Shown: positions 6,286 to 8,580 of the stretch, piece after piece
Layout of the letters: each line of letters starts with the position of its first letter
Numbering within the stretch: position 1 is the first letter of the stretch
Source of the DNA: Acidobacteriota bacterium
GTDB taxonomy: Bacteria > Acidobacteriota > Terriglobia > Terriglobales > Acidobacteriaceae
Reading direction: 5' to 3'
DNA: 8,580 nt
Assembly (NCBI GenBank): GCA_021819255.1
Contig: JAKART010000075.1
Coordinates: 1 to 8,580, forward strand
Made by a program: the position numbers and the translations under genes
Notes under the pieces: generated by a model
Seen by the model: the letters and a program-made list of their open reading frames with translations, nothing else
Told to the model about the DNA's origin: nothing
Databases searched by the model: none

Positions 6286-6668
6286 GCTCTTCCCCACTGC
6301 ATGTCTGGTCGGCCATCCTGTTTGTCGCCACACTCGCCGTGCTGGGCGAGGTGATGATCGCTGCAGGGATGCGCCAACTGGGCGACCTGGATGAGCTTCG
6401 CTCCCGGCGCGGGCTGGGCGGAACCATCGCCGCTGTGCTGACCAACTCGCGGTTTGTGGTGGGAGCGCTGTGCATGGCGTTGAACTTCTTCTCCATGCTG
6501 TTCGCCCTGAGCATCGCCAATCTCTCCCTGGCTGGGCCGGCCATCGCCGCTCTTACCTACATCGGCAACGCCGTGGCTGCAAGGTTCTTCCTGCGCGAGC
6601 ATGTGGACCGGAGACGCTGGCTGGCTACCCTATGCGTGGTGTTGGGCGTCATCCTCCTGTCGCGCTAG
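6282..6668 (+). CDS. Small four-helix EamA/SMR-like membrane protein, second half-transporter
   Basis: ATG 6282 overlaps the preceding TGA as ATGA, indicating translational coupling; no strong Shine-Dalgarno is visible. The product is 128 residues with four hydrophobic segments at about 9-30, 48-62, 63-80 and 84-104 or 113-127, the exact limits being uncertain by eye. It aligns along its length with the upstream protein: VLGEVMIAAGMRQLG against SVGDSFLKRGMEQVG, LSLAGPAIAALTYI against LTFVMPATAFGYVV, and ARFFLREHVDRRRWL against GRFWLHEHLSLWRWL. Glu23 corresponds to Asp24 of its partner. The loops after TM1 and before TM4 are rich in Arg, suggesting they face the cytoplasm. The pair fits an obligate heterodimer like ArnE-ArnF. 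A longer reading from upstream (6171) would run through the partner gene in another frame and is unlikely. Confidence 0.75.
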   Translation: MSSSPLHVWSAILFVATLAVLGEVMIAAGMRQLGDLDELRSRRGLGGTIAAVLTNSRFVVGALCMALNFFSMLFALSIANLSLAGPAIAALTYIGNAVAARFFLREHVDRRRWLATLCVVLGVILLSR

Positions 6669-7043
6669 ACCATTTTCCGCACAAGCCGCTCCGGCTGGAG
6701 CAACACAAGCGCGATCCCTGGCGAAGAAGATGCGCCTGGACCTTACCAACGGTCATCTGCACGGCGCTCAGTCCATCTTCACACCGTGACAAAGCCGCCG
6801 CAGATGCCTCCTGTTCCGGAGAGCGCATCGACTGGGACGGATTGGCCGGGGCTGGGCAATTGCGAACGGCGCAGTGCCGGAAGCCGGCAGAGGATGGGTA
6901 GAACCGCGGTGGCCACCAGTCAACAGAAAGCCGGATCATCCCGGGGATCTGGTCTGGCAATCGAGAGAGATCCAGCAGCCGCGGCGGCTCCCGGCAGACG
7001 GACCTCCACGCCGTGGTCCTCCAGGAAGCAAATCGCCGCCGCG
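6669..7043. other. 375-bp intergenic region between convergent genes, no supported gene
   Basis: Several open frames cross this stretch on both strands (for example 6786-7052 plus and 6649-6960 minus), but their products are Pro/Ser/Arg-rich, lack recognisable motifs and lack good ribosome sites. Two hairpins are visible. GCTCC/GGAGC at 6688-6701 has a 4-base loop and lies 20 bases after the second half-transporter. An imperfect stem around GGACC and GTGGTCC at 7000-7019 lies about 25 bases beyond the minus-strand stop. Neither has a T tract, so they are at best weak terminators. No promoter, repeat or RNA gene is recognised. Confidence 0.5.
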
Positions 7044-8580
7044 TCAGTTTGAGTTCACGCGAATGCGATCGAAGCCGGGCTTTGCTCTGCTCACGGCTTC
7101 CATCTCAACGATGGGCATGGGGCTCTTGAGCTTGCCGGGAGTTGGAAGTTGCCCTTGACTCGGAGACAGCGGCCAGAGGGGATCTCCCGACAAAAACCTG
7201 GCCTCAAAGATCTCACACGGCGCCGGCTTGCTGATCAGGAAACCTTGCATCTCGTCACAGCCGAGCAACCGCAGAAGGTTTAGCTGCTCTTCCCGTTCAA
7301 CGCCCTCCGCAACCACATTCAGCCGCTTGGCGTGGGCCAGGTCCACGATCGCCTTGATTTGGGTCGCTCTTGCCGGAGATTCGATCAGATCCGCTACAAA
7401 CGACCGATCCACCTTAAGCGTATCCAGGGGGAGCCTGGAGAGGTTTCGCAGCGACGCAAAGCCGGTTCCAAAATCATCCAGAGCGACGGTGACGCCCATG
7501 GCGCGAATCTGGCTCAGGATGCTGGTGCTTTGTTCGATGTCCTCCAGAATCATTCCCTCGGTGATCTCCAGCTCCAGCCCCGAGGCCGCATCCGGGTACC
7601 GGCTGACGGCCCATTCGATGTCAGAGAGAAACTGATGATGCCGCAACTGCGCGGGGGAGACATTCACGGCAATCCTGACTTCAGGAAGCTTCATGCGCCG
7701 CCAGCGCTCAACGTCTCTCATTACCCTTCCCAAAGTCCAGCGCCCCACGTCGATGATCAGCCCGGTCTCCTCCAACAGCGGGATGAAGCGATCCGGAGGC
7801 ACAAGGCCGCTCTCCGGATCGTTCCACCGAATCAGGGCCTCGACTCCGCTGAGAAGGCCATCGCGAAGGCTGACCTTGGGCTGGTAATACAAGACATACT
7901 GCTCTTCGTCCATGGCTCGGCGCAGTTGATTCTCCAGAACAAAGTTCGCAGCGGCCTTCTCGCTCATCGGACGCAGATGGAACAGATATCGGTTCCCGCT
8001 TGCCCTGGCCTGCTTCAGGGCGACCTCCGCCTGCTTGAAGAGCGTCCAGGCATGACCTCCGTCCTCGGGATACATGGCGATCCCCACTTTGACGCCCAGC
8101 CGCAGAGGGTTCTCCGGGCAGCCAAAATACTGTGTCTGGAAGCGGTTCACCCAGCGCTCGATGAGCATCTCGACATCCTCCCGCGGCTGGATGATGGGGA
8201 TGAGAAAGGCAAAGTGATCTCCACCCAGCCGCGCCGCCATGCCTGGATCGTTCGTTTCGGCGATCAACCATGCGGCAACCTGCCTCAGAACTTCATCGCC
8301 ACCGGAGCTCCCCAGGCTTTCGTTCACGTTCCGAAAGCGCTCCAGATCGAAGCACACCAGCGCGAGCCGGCCTCCTCCCTCTCTGGCTCCGCGCAGACAG
8401 CGCGCAACGCGAGCCATGAATCGCGGACGATTGGACAGGCCTGTCAGCACATCATAACTTGCCAACCGATGCAGCCTCTCACGCTGCTCCATGTGCTCCA
8501 GCGCCAACGAGAGAGTCTCTGCCAACTCTTCCAGCAACCGTCGCTCTTCTCCGTCGAGAGCCGGTTCTTTGCCGACGTGG
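7044..8580 (-). CDS. GGDEF-EAL cyclic-di-GMP protein, 5' end outside the window
   Basis: Transcription runs leftward, with stop TGA at 7046-7044; the frame is still open at 8580, giving 511 visible residues. Numbering here counts from the codon at 8537. The first part (LLEELAETLSLALEHMEQRERL) resembles the last helix of a GAF domain running into the signalling helix. GGDEF domain, about 27-185: starts YDVLTGLSNR, with metal ligand Asp64, guanine-contact equivalents Asn72 and Asp81, and signature GGDHF (105-109) instead of GGDEF. The RxxD inhibitory site is absent. EAL domain, about 212-455: Glu233 (EAL), Asn292, Glu324, Asp354-Asp355, Lys375, Glu411, Glu414 and Gln431 are all present with the spacing of active phosphodiesterases such as RocR. 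Hydrolysis of c-di-GMP to pGpG is therefore likely; cyclase activity is doubtful. The tail beyond 455 is unstructured-looking. It is convergent with the envelope genes and not part of their operon. Confidence 0.92.
   Translation of the reverse strand, partial: HVGKEPALDGEERRLLEELAETLSLALEHMEQRERLHRLASYDVLTGLSNRPRFMARVARCLRGAREGGGRLALVCFDLERFRNVNESLGSSGGDEVLRQVAAWLIAETNDPGMAARLGGDHFAFLIPIIQPREDVEMLIERWVNRFQTQYFGCPENPLRLGVKVGIAMYPEDGGHAWTLFKQAEVALKQARASGNRYLFHLRPMSEKAAANFVLENQLRRAMDEEQYVLYYQPKVSLRDGLLSGVEALIRWNDPESGLVPPDRFIPLLEETGLIIDVGRWTLGRVMRDVERWRRMKLPEVRIAVNVSPAQLRHHQFLSDIEWAVSRYPDAASGLELEITEGMILEDIEQSTSILSQIRAMGVTVALDDFGTGFASLRNLSRLPLDTLKVDRSFVADLIESPARATQIKAIVDLAHAKRLNVVAEGVEREEQLNLLRLLGCDEMQGFLISKPAPCEIFEARFLSGDPLWPLSPSQGQLPTPGKLKSPMPIVEMEAVSRAKPGFDRIRVNSN

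Noticed and set aside
6470..6901. 143-residue plus-strand frame overlapping the second half-transporter and running into the gap
   Set aside because: It starts inside a well-supported gene in another frame, and its product is Arg/His/Pro-rich with no motif.
6920..7043. Minus-strand stretch reading AICFLEDHGVEVRLPG just after the EAL gene stop
   Set aside because: It looks protein-like for a few residues but has no start codon, is only about 40 codons long, and would be preceded by a stop. I considered a decayed gene remnant but cannot support it.
7708..8271. 187-residue minus-strand frame inside the GGDEF-EAL gene
   Set aside because: It is another frame of a gene whose catalytic residues and spacing are all intact.

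Overview
The window is about 60% GC bacterial DNA, with dense genes in short operons and many GTG starts. A hopanoid-associated radical SAM enzyme (HpnJ) lies beside a TolC-type outer-membrane protein and a membrane fusion protein, both of which point to a Gram-negative. The TolC and TPR sequence styles resemble Acidobacteriota (Terriglobia). That placement is an inference; nothing in the window proves it.

Layout on the plus strand: positions 1-300 hold the 3' end of recJ. Next comes an envelope operon of three genes: a periplasmic adaptor of the HlyD/MacA type (399-1643), a secreted TPR protein (about 1656-2735) and a TolC-like outer-membrane channel (2811-4157). No inner-membrane pump (ABC, RND or MFS) is encoded among them. 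After a 115-bp gap comes hpnJ (4273-5751), closed by a good intrinsic terminator at 5766-5805. Two small four-helix membrane proteins follow (5857-6285 and 6282-6668). They are paralogues that overlap by ATGA and look like the two halves of an SMR/ArnE-ArnF-like lipid-carrier flippase.

The 375 bp from 6669 to 7043 has no convincing gene. It separates this set from a convergent minus-strand gene (7044 to beyond 8580). That gene encodes the C-terminal part of a cyclic-di-GMP protein with an odd GGDEF domain (GGDHF) and a fully intact EAL phosphodiesterase domain, probably preceded by a GAF domain outside the window.

Taken together, the central 6 kb reads as a cell-envelope locus: export across the periplasm, tailoring of a hopanoid head group, and possible flipping of a polar lipid. 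The most interesting points are the pump-less adaptor-TPR-channel operon and the paired half-transporters next to hpnJ. I saw no mobile element, tRNA, rRNA or CRISPR array.
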